A DNA stretch of 64,000 nt. Origin: Mycoplasma enhydrae. GTDB taxonomy: Bacteria; Bacillota_I; Bacilli_A; Mycoplasmatales; Metamycoplasmataceae. The first letter of the stretch is position 1. Every line of letters begins with the position of its first letter. A program made the position numbers and the translations under genes. This document shows, one piece after another, positions 34,663 through 48,883 of the stretch. Under the pieces are notes generated by a model. It was not told the DNA's origin, did not search any database, and saw only the letters and a program-made list of their open reading frames with translations. The DNA lies in contig NZ_JAFIRD010000005.1 in assembly GCF_017116825.1 (NCBI RefSeq), positions 1-64,000 of the forward strand. The letters are read 5' to 3'.

Positions 34663-36674
34663 TGGCAAATTGTAATTATTGGAGATTTTTTATCTATAAA
34701 TCTCTGTGAATGGCCAGTTTCAATAATCAGTGCTTCATTTTGAAAATGAATTATTATTTCTCTTAGTTTTTTAAATAGCTTTCACGATATAAATTCAAAC
34801 GCTTCATCAAGTAAAATAATTTTATATTTTCTGATTATTAATGGTAAAACTTTTATGAGTTGCTTTTGACCAAGTGATAGTTTGTCTTCTGAATGGTTTA
34901 AGTTGGAAAATATGCTTAAATTAAGAGTATTTAAAATTTCTTTAAATTTGGCATCATTTAATAAAATATCAACAATTTTTTTGTCTATATTTAAAAATAA
35001 GTAAGTATATAAGTCAACATTAGGAAAATTAAAACTATTGTCAATGTAAAATACATTACTTTCTAACCAATAATTGGAAATTTTATTCAAGCTTTCATTA
35101 TTGAAAAATACTCTGTTTTTATATTGAATAAAATTACCCGCTAATGTTTTAATTAAGCTAGATTTTCCTGCTCCATTTTTGCCAACAATTTTGCAATTGT
35201 TTTCAATGTTTAAATTTAAGTTTTGAATTATTTCTTTGCTACCATAAGAAATTGTTAAATTTTTTATACCAATTTTGTTAATTGTTTTATCAATAATATT
35301 TGAACAAATTATGTCGTTTTGGGGAGCATTTAAAATGAAACAAATTTTTGATTTAAAAATTTCATTAATTGACTTATTTGTTAAAAAACCTTGAACTAAA
35401 ACAATTGGATTATTTATCAGTCCTTGAACACTAATAATGAAAAACAAATGTGAAATCGGTTCTTTTGAATATTGGATAAAAAAATAAATTATTATAAAGT
35501 TAGTAATCAAAACAAAAACGGAATTTAGTAGCTTTTTAAAAGATAAAAATTTGTCCATTTTTTTATGAAAATTATTATTTACTAATAAGCAATTATTAAA
35601 GTTCATTATTCTTTCTTGATTCCAAATGTAAGAATCATAATTACTTTGATTATTTGCAAGAAAAGAAATATCATTAATTTCTTCAATAGTGTTTTTTAAA
35701 ATTAGTTGGTTTAATTGTTTTATTTTGAAATCAATAATAACTGAAATTAAAATTCTAACTAAACAAAATAAAAAGATAAACAAAATTGTTGTTTGGTCAA
35801 TAGATAAAAATAACGAACAAGCAAGACTTAAAGAGACAACAAAATTAGATAATAAAAAATATTTATTTGCTAAGAAACCACTCATTATCTCAATAAGGTT
35901 ATATCTAATTAAAACTTCATTTCTATTTATTTTTCTAAGTTGAGATTGGTCTATTTTGTTTAGTTTATTTGAAAATTCTTGTTTTATATTTTTTTGAAAC
36001 AAGTTTTTAATTTTTGAAATACATAGATCGTTAATTCAAGTTAACAAAATAGTAACTATAGAAATTCAAACAAACAAAATAATATTTTGCGTTGCAAAAT
36101 TTAAATTTTTAATTTCAATATAACTAAAAATTGCTTTGTTTATAAAAGAAAGACAGTAGTGCAATAATGGTAGAGCACAACCAATTATAAGGCTCAAAAT
36201 TACTAAACTAGGTTTAGTTAGAAAAGTTATTTTATCTTTGGTGATTAATTTTGAATTTATTGGTTTATCATTTGCTTTTGAAGATAGTAAAATAATTCCC
36301 GTAAACATAAGCTTAAAATTTTCAAGTTGCATGATTCTTCTGCCATTTACTGAATCATTTATTATTATTTGATTTTTAGTAATTTCCTCTATGCAAATGT
36401 AATGTAATAATCCATTTATTTCAATCATAGTAATAATAGGAAATTTAAAACTATTGTCTAGAAATTCATTTCAAGAAGCTTTATATGCTTCAATGTTAAT
36501 TTTTGCTTCTTTTGCTAAATCAATAAAACTAGATATTGAAATACCGTCTCTATCATAATTAGCTAAATATTTTAGTTCATTTATATTTAGCCATTTTTTA
36601 TAATAAAAATGATGTAATCCTTGAATTACAAAAATACCACAATCCTTAACATATTCTTGCTTCCTTATTTTCAT
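34656..36674 (-). CDS. peptidase-C39-containing ABC exporter
   Basis: A 672-residue fusion read through several TGA Trp codons. Residues 1-110 are a C39 (double-glycine leader) peptidase: KQEYVKDCGIFVIQGL with Gln6 and the nucleophile Cys12, LLHYICIEEI with His91, and IINDSVNGRR with Asp107. All three catalytic residues are present, although the usual DP pair is DS. About residues 150-440 form an exporter-type membrane domain. The ATPase domain has Walker A GKNGAGKSS (around residue 500), signature LSLGQKQ, Walker B KIILLDEA, and a His switch ETGHS. Such proteins cleave and export bacteriocin- or pheromone-like peptides in Firmicutes. No double-glycine precursor gene is visible next to it. 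It is divergent from the lipoprotein at 36783. Confidence 0.82.
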
Positions 36675-36782
36675 ATTGTCATTGTTACATTACCTAGGCA
36701 TTTTTTGTTCTAAATTAATAAAACTTTAAGAAACATATAATAAAAAGCCCTAAGAATATGTTTTTTGTATACAATTTTTATT

Positions 36783-37469
36783 ATGAAAATAACTAACAAA
36801 AAAAAGCACCTTTTTTTGCTTAATGCTATTATTACTGGCGCAGCACTTGTAATACCAGCTGTTGCTGTTGTTTCTTGTGCACATGCAAAACCTTATATTT
36901 CACTTTCGGAAGACGATGAATATACAACGGTTATTGATAATGTTAGAGTAGCAAAAGGTAGCGCAAAAGATTTTTATGATTTAAACACAACTAGACTTTT
37001 TAATCCGATAAGTGGTGAAGATAAATTTTATAAGCTTTACTTACCTGATGGTAGTAGACTAAATAATAGGCATGATACTAATCATAAATTTCAGTTGAAA
37101 GAATCATTTAAATTTTTAAAATTAGATAATTTAACTGGCGCTTACAGTTATCGAGTTTTTTCATTTAAATATGATGATTTAGTTGAAAATATACCTGGAG
37201 TTGCAACTAAATCTAAATATACTAAACATAAAAATAATACTAAAGCTGTTTATATTGTTTTATATTGGGTTGATAAAACAAAAGAAGCTGCTCCAAATTG
37301 GAAAGAAAAAATACTTGAACCTTCAAAAACGTTTTTTCCAGAAGTTGCTGGTCCAGAAAGATTAGAAGAGGCGCCGTGAGCTTTTAAAAAAGGTATTATT
37401 GAAACTAATCGAAGGGGCTTTTGAGAATTTGTTACAGAACCATTAGTGGTTCTTTTTGAGGAGGAATAA
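36783..37469 (+). CDS. small lipoprotein of unknown function
   Basis: A 228-residue predicted lipoprotein. Signal peptide with a Lys-rich head, hydrophobic core and lipobox AVAVVSC (Cys32). The remainder has no recognised domain; it contains a [14 protein letters not shown] strand-like segment and Trp-rich ends. It is read through two TGA Trp codons near the C terminus. Those last 30 codons contain a hairpin with a T run and the gltX ribosome binding site, since the gene ends five bases before the gltX ATG. No ribosome site is seen before its own ATG, which lies about eight bases after TATACAAT, so the mRNA may be leaderless. Divergent from the C39 exporter. Confidence 0.75.
37436..37457 (+). 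terminator. terminator-like hairpin inside the 3' end of the lipoprotein gene
   Basis: AGAACCA and TGGTTCT form a seven-pair stem with a TTAG loop, followed by five Ts and then GAGGAGG, the gltX ribosome site. It sits in the coding sequence of the lipoprotein, so ribosomes translating the lipoprotein would disrupt it. Confidence 0.6.
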
Positions 37470-37473
37470 TATA

Positions 37474-38855
<1,382 letters not shown>

Positions 38856-38865
<10 letters not shown>

Positions 38866-39233
38866 AATATATATTAGAATCAGAAATTGATGGTACTAAA
38901 AACACTGTTGTAGAAACAGAATATGTGGATTATTTTGAGGATACTGAAGATAAATTCATAAAAATTGAATTCACCGACCCTAATTTACAAAATTGTAAAC
39001 TACTAGCTTCATTGAATGAAATAAAAGTATCATATGCAAAACAAAGTCTGCATATGATTAAAAACACATATATTTCTAATGAATTTAAGCTTTCTGAAAA
39101 CCAATCTTTTTTTATGGATGCTTATTTATTAAATGTTAGTATTGATGCTACTGAAATTAGTTTTAATTATGATTTTTTGCAAAATAAAAACATTATTGTT
39201 CGAAACACAGCAAGGTTTATTATCAAAAAATAA
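38856..39233 (+). CDS. small beta-rich protein, possibly DUF1934/YwiB-like
   Basis: A 125-residue protein that starts with GTG inside the last codons of gltX, so it is co-translated. It is almost wholly alternating hydrophobic/charged strand-like sequence (KYILESEIDGTKNTVVETEY at the start), with no Cys pattern, membrane segment or signal. Length and layout fit the calycin-like DUF1934 family, whose Bacillus member sits beside a synthetase gene. The match is by layout only. Terminated by a hairpin shortly after its stop. Confidence 0.6.
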
Positions 39234-39242
39234 TTTTTAAGG

Positions 39243-39262
39243 TCTGGCTTAGCCAGATTTTT
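39243..39262 (+). terminator. terminator after gltX operon
   Basis: TCTGGC-TTA-GCCAGA followed by TTTTT. Compact and GC-rich for this genome. Confidence 0.85.
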
Positions 39263-39300
39263 GTTACTAGAAGTGCCAAATATAATGTATCATTATATTT

Positions 39301-39975
39301 ATGTTTAAATGAGAGTATGTTTGAATTAATTTTATTATTTTAATTATTGGATACTTTATTGGTTCAATTAATATTAGTATTATTCTTTCGAAAACAAAAA
39401 ATAAAGACATTAGACAAGAAGGCTCTAAAAATGCAGGCGCTACTAATGCTTTAAGAGTGTTTGGTTTTAAATTTGCAGCTTTAGTATTTGCATTTGATTT
39501 ATTAAAATCTTTTATACCAACTCTAATTGTTTTTATAGTGAAAGTTACTACAAAAAATAGTTATATTATTCCTTTATTTGCAGGACTTGGAGCTTTTATA
39601 GGTCATATTATTCCTCTATATTTTAAATTTAAAGGTGGTAAGGGAGTCGCTTCATTTTTTGGACTAGTCTTAGCTTTTGATTTTCCTACTTTTTTATGAT
39701 TAGTTTTAATTTATTTAATTTTTGTTTTAACAATTAAATATATTTCATTATGCTCTGTAATTGCAACTATCATTTTTGCTTTTATTAGTTTTATTCCTCA
39801 ATATTATGGCACTTGATTATTAGCTTTTATGAACAAAGACATTCCACTATGGTCACATAGTTATATTTTAGTTTTTGCTTCTATTATTATTTTACTTAAA
39901 CATATTCCTAACTACATTCGAATATCTATTTATCAAGAAAAGAAACTTGAAATATTCAAAAAATGCTCTGAATAA
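39301..39975 (+). CDS. plsY: glycerol-3-phosphate acyltransferase PlsY
   Basis: A 224-residue membrane acyltransferase that makes lysophosphatidic acid from acyl-phosphate and glycerol-3-phosphate. Signature motifs: GSINISIILSK, the EGSKNAGATNALRVFG motif, and FKGGKGVASFFG. About six membrane segments. Several TGA Trp codons, two of them in the first eight residues (MFKWEYVW). The ATG has no clear ribosome site; TATAAT lies 15 bases before it. Feeds phosphatidate towards CdsA. Confidence 0.93.
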
Positions 39976-39982
39976 TATATTT

Positions 39983-40009
39983 TTAGCAATTAAATGACGA
40001 AAGTGCTAA
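39983..40009 (+). promoter_or_regulatory. CIRCE operator for HrcA
   Basis: TTAGCAATT - nine bases - AAGTGCTAA, matching the CIRCE consensus (TTAGCACTC-N9-GAGTGCTAA) at most positions, 38 bases before hrcA. A further half-site-like TTAGTGCTAA follows directly at 40011-40020. HrcA therefore probably represses its own operon and releases it on heat shock. Confidence 0.85.
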
Positions 40010-40046
40010 TTTAGTGCTAAAATATATTTGTTAATGTGGAGGATAA

Positions 40047-41057
40047 ATGCAAAATAATAAAGATAATGTCCTAAAAGGCAGGCATTTAGAGATTTTCAAA
40101 ATGATTGTTGAAATGTATTTTGAAACAGGAGAACCAGTTGGTTCTAAGAAATTAGTTGAATTAAGGAACTTAAAAATTTCTTCAGCTACTATTAGAAATA
40201 TAATGTCAGATCTAGAAAAAATTGATTTTTTAGAAAAGCCACACATTTCTGGTGGGCGTATACCTTCAACTAAGGGTTTGGAATACTACACTTTAAATAT
40301 TGCCTATGATCCACAAAAATTTTGAAACAAAAAACTAGAAGACCTATTAGCTAAAAGGCGCCTAAGTATTGATACTACATTAGATGAAGCCGCTAACTTA
40401 ATTGGTAAAATGGCTCATTTTACTGTTGTGGCTTCTTCAAACAATCAAGATGAAAAACTAAGAAGTATTCAGCTGATACCTCTTAATGATTTATCAGCAG
40501 TTATTGTTATTGTTACAAGCAGTGGTAATGTTCAAAATAAAATTTTCAATTTTGAAAAAGATATTGAACTAAATGACTTACGAATTGCAATTCGTTTACT
40601 AAAAGAAAGATTAATAGATACACCCCTAATTGAACTAGCTTCCAAAACTCAAGCACTTTTACCATTGTTCAAAGAACGCATTAGTAACTATGAATTAATC
40701 ATTCAAAAATTTATTAAAACTATATTTACTTTTGAAGAAAAAATCGAAAATAAAACATACAACAAAAATGCTATAATTCTATCTAAAAACATTTCACGGG
40801 ATGAAATAGTTAAGGTATTAGATTTTATTGAACACCAATCAGTTTGGGAAACGATTGAAAACAACATTGATGAAGACAACAATATTAAACTTGATTATTC
40901 GAGACCTAATTTAAATATTATTAGTAAAAAAATTAATTTTGAAAATGATAAAAATATAAAAGAAATATCAATTGTTGGACCTAAATATATTGATATCGAA
41001 GAGGGTTTAGAAGCTATTACAGTATTGGAAAAGTTAGTTGAAAAAGGATGTAAATAA
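40047..41057 (+). CDS. hrcA: heat-inducible transcription repressor HrcA
   Basis: A 336-residue repressor. The N-terminal winged helix has ILKMIVEMYFETGEPVGSKK-type sequence and SSATIRNIMSDLEKIDFLEK, followed by PHISGGRIPSTKGLEYY, the standard HrcA continuation. The central GAF-like domain follows. One TGA Trp codon. GTGGAGG lies before the ATG. A CIRCE element precedes the gene and grpE overlaps its stop codon. Confidence 0.95.
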
Positions 41058-41887
41058 TGTGAAAATTTAATAAATATGATGTCATAAAACTTTCATTAAT
41101 AACTTCAAAGAAAACAAAAAAAGAACCTCAAGAAATAGTTAATGAATACTCTTACATATGAGAATTTGATGAGTTAGAACCTTTAGTACTAAATATTATA
41201 AATAAAGGTAAATTAACTAAAGATAATGAACTAACATATGCTCAAAAAAATGAAAAATATATACTAAAGCTAAATTCAATTAATCAATTAGATGAACAAA
41301 ATAAGAGATTGGTTGACAATATAGAAGGTCTAAAAAACAATCTTAAAACCTTGAGTAATGAATTAAAAGTATCTAAAGAAACTATAAATTCATTACAACT
41401 TAAAAATGAAGAATTAAGCCGGAAAAATGTAGAAGAGACACTCAAATTTAAACAAGAAGTTTTAAATATTCAAGCTAAGGCTCAAGAAATGGTTAGTGAG
41501 CACAAAAAGAAAACTACTGAGCACCAAGAAGAACAAATTAATGAGATTAAAAAATATGCCTTGCAATCTTTTATTGAAGATTTAATTATGCCCTTGAACA
41601 ATTTTGAATTAGCTATATTAGCAGCTAAGAAAAACGACAATCCAGTTTTAAAAAATTTTATTGTTGGTTTTGAAATGTTATTTAGTCAAATTGAAAACAA
41701 ATTGTTTGATATAGGACTAGCAAAAATAGAACCTAAAGTTGGGGAAATATTTAATGCTGATTTTCACCAGGTATATGAAGTGGTGACTTCAGATATGGAA
41801 AAAGACACAATTTTAGAAGTAAAAAATATAGGCTATAAATTAAATGACCGCGTTATTAAACCTGCTTTAGTAATACTTTCTAAATAG
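41057..41887 (+). CDS. grpE: nucleotide exchange factor GrpE
   Basis: A 276-residue protein whose ATG overlaps the hrcA stop (TAATG). It begins MWKFNK, with TGA as codon 2. About 80 residues of lineage-specific N-terminal sequence precede a long coiled coil (about residues 80-160), then the GrpE head with PLNNFELAI, EIFNADFHQVYEVV and the final strand GYKLNDRVIKPALVILSK. It drives ADP release from DnaK, whose gene is not in this window. Confidence 0.9.
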
Positions 41888-41961
41888 TTCGTATTTTTTT
41901 CCTAAAATGAAAGATTTAATAATAAATTTGCAATAAAATTCAAACATAGAAAAGAGATAAA

Positions 41962-44478
41962 ATGAAATTACCATTTATACCAATAAAAAAACAAATTGTT
42001 TTACCACATGACTTTGATAATATCAGAGTTGGTAAACCTAATTCAATTATGGCTATGGAAGTTGCAATGGCAGCAACTTCTAATAAAAGAAAAATTGCTT
42101 TTACATTCATTAAAGAAAAACACTTTAATGATGATACAATAAATGATTCTTCACAATTGGAAGAATATGGGGTAATTGCTGTAATACAAAAAACATCTTC
42201 AGAATCAGGTGTTTATAAGCTTACATTTGACACCAAAGAACCAATTAAAATTAAGAAATTAGTTCTTAAAAATGAAAAAGAAGAATTTAGCGACAATAAT
42301 CCTTATTTATATTTAGAATATGAACCGGTTAAGAAACAAAAAGAATTTAATATCGAAAGTTTCAAAAAATCATTAGACCTTTTAAAACTTAAGACAATCG
42401 AACACAAAGAAAGTGCTAAAGGCAAGGGCTTTGGTATTATAATGCCAGAAAAGCCTACCGAAATTAATTTTAAAAACTTTGAACAACTTGGATATATTTT
42501 TGAAGATTATAATAATGAAGATTTTGCACAAATGGCAGATATTCATATTTGAGATGTCATTCAAAAAAATAGAAAGCTTTATACTAAAGAAGAACTACTA
42601 AGTTTATTTCCATTATCTGGTGAAGAAATTATTAATGGTCTAACCAAAATAATGTCACTAAGAATAACATCTAACCAAGTTGATATGGAACTTAATAAGA
42701 AACTAAATGAGGAAATGGAAAATTCTCAAAGAGATTTCTTACTAAGAGAGAAAATGAAGCATCTAAGAAGTATGCTAAGTGATGAAAAGGGTGAAAATGC
42801 TGATGCTTTAGAAAATGACCCTGAACAAAGCAAGAGATATCCTAAATATGTTTTAGAAGCACTTAGAGTAGAACAAGCAAGATTAGCGGGCATGATGGCT
42901 TCAAGTCCAGAAGCTAATGTTTCTAAAACCTTTATTGAATTGATTTTAAAATTACCTTGAAGAAAAGTGAGCAAGGAACTTATAGACATCAATTACGTAA
43001 GAGAAATACTAGATAAACATCACTTCGGTCTAGAAAAACCAAAAGAAAGAATTTTAGAATTTATTTCAGTTTTAACACATACTAAAGCTCAAAACCCTGA
43101 AAATGAATATAGTCCTATTAAGGGCGATGATGAGCACTTTATTGACAATAAACTTTTTGTAAATAAAACTGGCGACACATTTAACAATCCTGTTAATAAT
43201 ATTCCTATTTTAACATTAATAGGTCCTCCAGGTACTGGTAAAACCACACTGGCTAAATCAATTGCTGAAGCTCTAAAAAGAAAATTTATTAAAGTTTCTT
43301 TAGGTGGTGTAAAAGATGAAAGTGAAATAAGGGGACATAGAAGAACTTATGTTGGTGCTATGCCAGGAAAAATTATTTCAGCTATTAAAAAAGCAGGTGT
43401 ATCTAACCCTGTTATCTTGTTGGATGAAATAGATAAAATGTCTTCGGATTTTAGAGGAGATCCAACTAGCGCAATGCTTGAAGTTTTAGATCCAGAACAA
43501 AATGCTAATTTCCAAGATCATTATTTAGATTTAGAATATGATTTATCTAAGGTTCTATTTATAGCTACAGCCAATAGTTATGATTCAATTCCTGCCCCTT
43601 TAATAGATCGTGTGGAATTACTAGAATTATCAACATATACAACACGTGAAAAATTAGAAATAGCTAAAAGCCATTTAATGCCAAAAGTTATATCACAAAA
43701 TGCCTTAAAACCAGAGCAAATCAAATTATCAGACAGTGTTTTAGAATTTATAATTCGTTCATACACAAGAGAAAGTGGAGTGCGTGAATTAAAAAGAATT
43801 CTTGATAATATTGCTCGTAAAATTGTTGTTAAAATTCTTGACAAGGAAGTTAAAAATAGTTTTGAAGTTACCAAGGAAATTGCAATTGAATTTTTAGGTC
43901 CAATTAAATTTGAAGATGATGAAAATGAAAATAAGGACCAAGTTGGTGTAGTTAATGGTTTAGCATATACTAGTTTTGGTGGTTCAACATTAGCAATTGA
44001 AGTAACTAAATTCCCGGGAAAAGAAGGTTTAAAGCTTACAGGGCATCTTAAAGATGTTATGAAAGAATCTGCTCAAATTGCATTAGCTTATGTAAGAGCT
44101 AATGCCACTAAGTTTGGAATTGATTTTGATTTTGAAAATAATGCAATTCATATTCACGTTCCTGCAGGTGCGATTCCAAAGGATGGTCCTTCAGCAGGTG
44201 TAACATTTACTACTTCTATTATAAGTGCACTTTCAAATAAAAAAGTCCCAGCTAATATTGGTATGACGGGAGAGATTACACTAAGAGGTAAAGTGTTGCC
44301 TATCGGTGGTTTAAAAGAAAAATCATTAGCAGCTTGTCAATATGGAATTAAAAAGATTTTTATTCCATTTGAAAATAAAAAGAACCTAATTGATGTTCCT
44401 GAAGAAGTTAAAAAAGAGGTTACTTTTGTACCTGTTAAATATTATGAAGAAATATTTAATGAAATTTTTAGAAAATAA
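41962..44478 (+). CDS. lon: ATP-dependent protease Lon
   Basis: An 838-residue LonA protease. The N-terminal substrate domain begins [17 protein letters not shown]+ Walker A is [10 protein letters not shown] (residues about 421-428), Walker [13 protein letters not shown], and sensor/[13 protein letters not shown] segment. The C-terminal protease domain has [10 protein letters not shown] with Ser744 and [10 protein letters not shown] with Lys787, 43 residues apart as in E. coli Lon. Two TGA Trp codons. No CIRCE is visible in the 74-base spacer after grpE, so its heat control, if any, differs from hrcA. Ends at a strong bidirectional terminator. Confidence 0.96.
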
Positions 44479-44486
44479 TAGACAAA

Positions 44487-44514
44487 AAAATACTCGTGCT
44501 TGCGAGTATTTTTT
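44487..44514. terminator. bidirectional terminator between lon and gap
   Basis: AAAATACTCG and CGAGTATTTT form a ten-pair stem around TGCTTG with A and T runs on both sides, between two convergent genes. Confidence 0.9.
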
Positions 44515-44523
44515 AGATCTTAA

Positions 44524-45525
<1,002 letters not shown>

Positions 45526-45634
45526 ATTTTCTCCATTGTAAAATTAATTTTTTTATTAATTTCTTAGTTTAAATAATACATAAATTATACACCTAAAACG
45601 CTAAAAATAAGGCTTTAGAGCACCTAAGCATAAA

Positions 45635-45665
45635 TAAAAAGATGCATAGTTTGTTTTGCATCTTT
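45635..45665 (-). terminator. terminator of the F1-like ATPase operon
   Basis: On the minus strand AAAGATGCA and TGCATCTTT pair across a ten-base loop and are followed by TTATTT. It starts 11 bases after the beta-like gene. Confidence 0.8.
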
Positions 45666-45675
45666 CGTGATTAAA

Positions 45676-47055
45676 TTATAAGCCTAATTCTTCATCTGTA
45701 GGGATGTCTAGGTTTGAACCAACATATGAGAATATATCAGGACTTTGTTTAATATATTTACCTTCTAAAATTCTTATAACACTTTCAACTGTTTCTTCTA
45801 AAGGAACATATGAACCTGGAGCTTTTGTAAATTGTTCAGTCATAAAGAAGTTTTGAGTAAAGAAGTTTTCAAGTTGTAATGCTTTTTTAACAGTGATTTT
45901 ACTGTCAGCATCCAATTCATCAAAACCAAGAATTAAAATAACATCTTCTAAGTTTTTGTATGCATTTAAAACTTTTTTAGCTTCAATTATGGCATTGAAA
46001 TGTCTTTTACCGATTATGTTTTCGTCAACAGAGTTAGATGAACTAGCAAGTGGATCAAAAGCAGGGAATAAGTTTTTAGCTGTTTGTGCTCTTGAAAGAA
46101 CTAGGTTTCCATCTAAGTGGTTGAATATTGCTACAGCTGATGGATCACTCAAGTCATCCATAGGTAAGAATATTGTTTGGAAAGAAGTAATTGAACCATT
46201 TTCGTTTTTAAACATACGGTCTTCAACTTTGGCAACGTCGCTTTCTAGAGTTGATTGGTAACCACCAATAGAAGGTCTTTTACCTAATGAAGCACTAACT
46301 TCGTTTTCAGCTTGTACAAAACGGTACATGTTATCAATGAATAATAAAACGTCTTCTCTTTCAGTGTCTCTTAAGTATTCAGCTGCAGTTACACCAATTG
46401 GAACTATAGACATACGAGCACCTGGAGATTCGTTCATTTTTGAAATATACATTACTGAGTTTTTCATTAAATCTGAATCTTTTAGCTCATTAAATAATTC
46501 AATAGCTTCACGTGAACGTTCACCTGAACCAATGAAAATATTTGATGTTTTTTCATTTTTACGATTAACGTTAAAAATGATTTCTTTCATTAAAACAGTT
46601 TTACCAACTCCAGCACCTCCAAAGATACCTAGTTTGTATCCTTTAATAATAGGAATAAAGAAGTCAATAGCCTTAATACCTGTTTCAACAATTTCTAATT
46701 TGTCATCTAAGAATTTTGTTGTATTAATTGTTGAGTTCATCTCAACTTTTTTAATATTTGCCCCTGTAACAGGTAATTGAGGTTCACCTCAGAAGTTATA
46801 AATATTATTTTTTGAACTACGTCCTACAGGAACCATAAAACTTTGTTCTGTACTTTTTACTTCATCATCAATATTAATGTCTTTACTTGTGTTAATTACA
46901 ATAGCTCTAACAGTAGTGCTATCAATAATTCTTTTTACTAATAAGAAGCTTGTGCCATTATGTAAGGTTAATAGTTGGTCAACTTTTGGTAAGTTACCTT
47001 TTTTGAATTCTATTTCAACAATATCTGCTCAAAATTTACTAATTGTTCCAGTCAT
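45676..47055 (-). CDS. F1-like ATPase beta-type catalytic subunit (MSC_0618 family)
   Basis: A 459-residue homologue of ATP synthase beta. Walker A is GGAGVGKT (residues 146-153), followed by SGERSREAIEL, the Walker B strand VLLFIDNMYRF, and YQSTLESDVAKVEDR. The core F1 beta layout is clear, but the wording differs strongly from a standard AtpD. It ends an operon that has no a, b or c F0 subunit. The start overlaps the alpha-like stop codon. In F1 the beta subunit carries the catalytic site, and the intact P-loop here suggests ATP hydrolysis. This matches the 'type 3' F1-like X0 ATPases described from the M. mycoides and hominis groups. Confidence 0.88.
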
Positions 47056-48869
47056 TATTTATCTCCTAAAGTTTTTGCTAATTCTTCTAAATAAGAATCT
47101 TCAAAATTAACATATTTGTGATCAAGCTTAATTACTCATCCTAAATTAACATAATTTGAATATTGTTGAAGTGCATATGCAAAATATCCACGCATAATAT
47201 TGTCATCATAATCTGCTGTATCTCTAATAGTTTCAAATGCTTTATGTGCTTCTTCGTTAGTATCAATTAGAACATTTAAAAATTCTAATGCTTTTTGTTC
47301 GTCCTTAATTCCACTTAAAATATTTCATGAAATTAGTTTTGACATTAATAATAAAAATCTTTGTGAATAAAGAGAAAAACCTCTTTGTAAGAACATTTTA
47401 TCAATCATCTTACCTTTGTATAGTAATTGTGTAGTTTCTTCATTAAAGTCATAGTCTAACATTGCTAATTTTAAGTGCTGTTTATATTTACGGTATGTTT
47501 TACCAATATCTGCAGCAACTTTTGTCATTGTTCTACTTTGAACCATTGAACCAGTTCTTGAAACTGATAAATCAATATCAATAGCAGGTAAATTACCAGC
47601 TGAAAATAGTTCAGAACTTGTAACAATTTGACCGTCAGTAATTGAAATTGTATTTGAAGAAATTAAACTTGTAATATCTCCGTCAATTGTTTGAACAATT
47701 GGTAATGCAGTAATAGTTTTGTGATGTTCGAATGAACCCGCTCTTTCAAGTAATGATGAGTGAGCAAAGAACATATTTCCAGGCATAGCTTCTTTACCAA
47801 CAGGTTTGTTTGTTAATAAAGCAATTTCTCTAAATATGTTTGCGTGTTTTGTTAAGTCATCAAATATTATTAAAACGTCATCATCTTTAGATATATTTTC
47901 GGCATGTGCCATACCAATATATGGTGACAAGTATTGTTCGTAAACGTTTGTACCTGGTGCATATAAAATAATAGTATTTTTTAGTGCTCCATGTTCTTCT
48001 AGAACTTTGTAAACTCTTGATACTGATTCTCTTTTTTGTCCAATAGCAACATAAACAGATTTAATACCGTTTTTACTTGCATTAATTATTGAATTAAGTG
48101 CAATGTGAGTTTTACCAGTTTGTCTATCACCAATGATTAATTCACGTTGACCTTTTCCAACTGGGATTAATAAGTCAACAATTGTGATACCTGTATAAAG
48201 TTGTTCGTTTAATGTTTTAACAGACATTAAATGGCTAGCAGTCTTAAATATTGGACTTGAAGGTAAGTCTTCAGATAAATTAACTTCCATTCTTTGTGGT
48301 AAAACAATATCACCATAGATGTTAATAATTTTTCCGTAGTATTGTGAAGATGTGCGAACATCTGTTTTTGATTTAACTAAAACAACTTCATCACCAATTT
48401 TTGAGCTTCTGGCATTAGATAATAAGAAAGCTGAGTCTTTAGTAGCACTAATTAATAAGAATTTAACTTGAGGATCCTTAGCTAAAACAAACATTTGTTT
48501 TTGTTCATAAGCAAAATCTCCTTCAACTTTAACAATGTAATCAAAAATAGATACTACTTGAGGGTTTGAAGATTTGGTTGTTCTTTTTGTCTTAACAGTT
48601 TTTTCAGCAACAGTTGATTTTGTAGCCTTGGTTTCTGTTTTTTTAGCCTTAATCACTTTAGCAGCCTTAGTTGCTTTAGTGGTTTTGGTTTTCTTTTCTT
48701 TAGTTTCTTCTTCTGAACCAATACCCTTTAATTTCACATATAAGGCAGGCTTAATAACTTCTTTCTTAACTGTAGTAATTGGTTTTTTAGCACCAATTGC
48801 ATATTTTCTTGTTGTTGTAGTTTGAACAACTTCTTCAGAAATAATTTTCTTTTCTTTTTCTTTAGGCAT
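47055..48869 (-). CDS. F1-like ATPase alpha-type subunit (MSC_0619 family) with basic N-terminal tail
   Basis: A 604-residue alpha-like subunit, roughly 90 longer than AtpA. Walker A is GDRQTGKT (residues 247-254). The alpha signature PAIDIDLSVSRTGSMVQSR is intact, including the Arg that would reach the neighbouring catalytic site. Residues about 53-101 are a Lys/Thr/Ala-rich tail (KATKAAKVIKAKKTETKATK), which standard alpha subunits lack. An in-frame start at 48884 exists; the ATG at 48869 is preferred because AAAGGAAG precedes it closely. A TGA Trp at 47325 is followed by 89 residues to the true stop. The stop overlaps the beta-like ATG. Confidence 0.88.
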
Positions 48870-48883
48870 TTTTCTTCCTTTCA

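Noticed and set aside
26243-36428. Apparent broken genes where several adjacent frames on the minus strand share one product
   Set aside because: Each break is an in-frame TGA at a position expected to be Trp; the frames join without frameshift.
45893-46780. Two long plus-strand frames opposite the beta-like ATPase gene
   Set aside because: Antisense shadows of a well conserved coding sequence.
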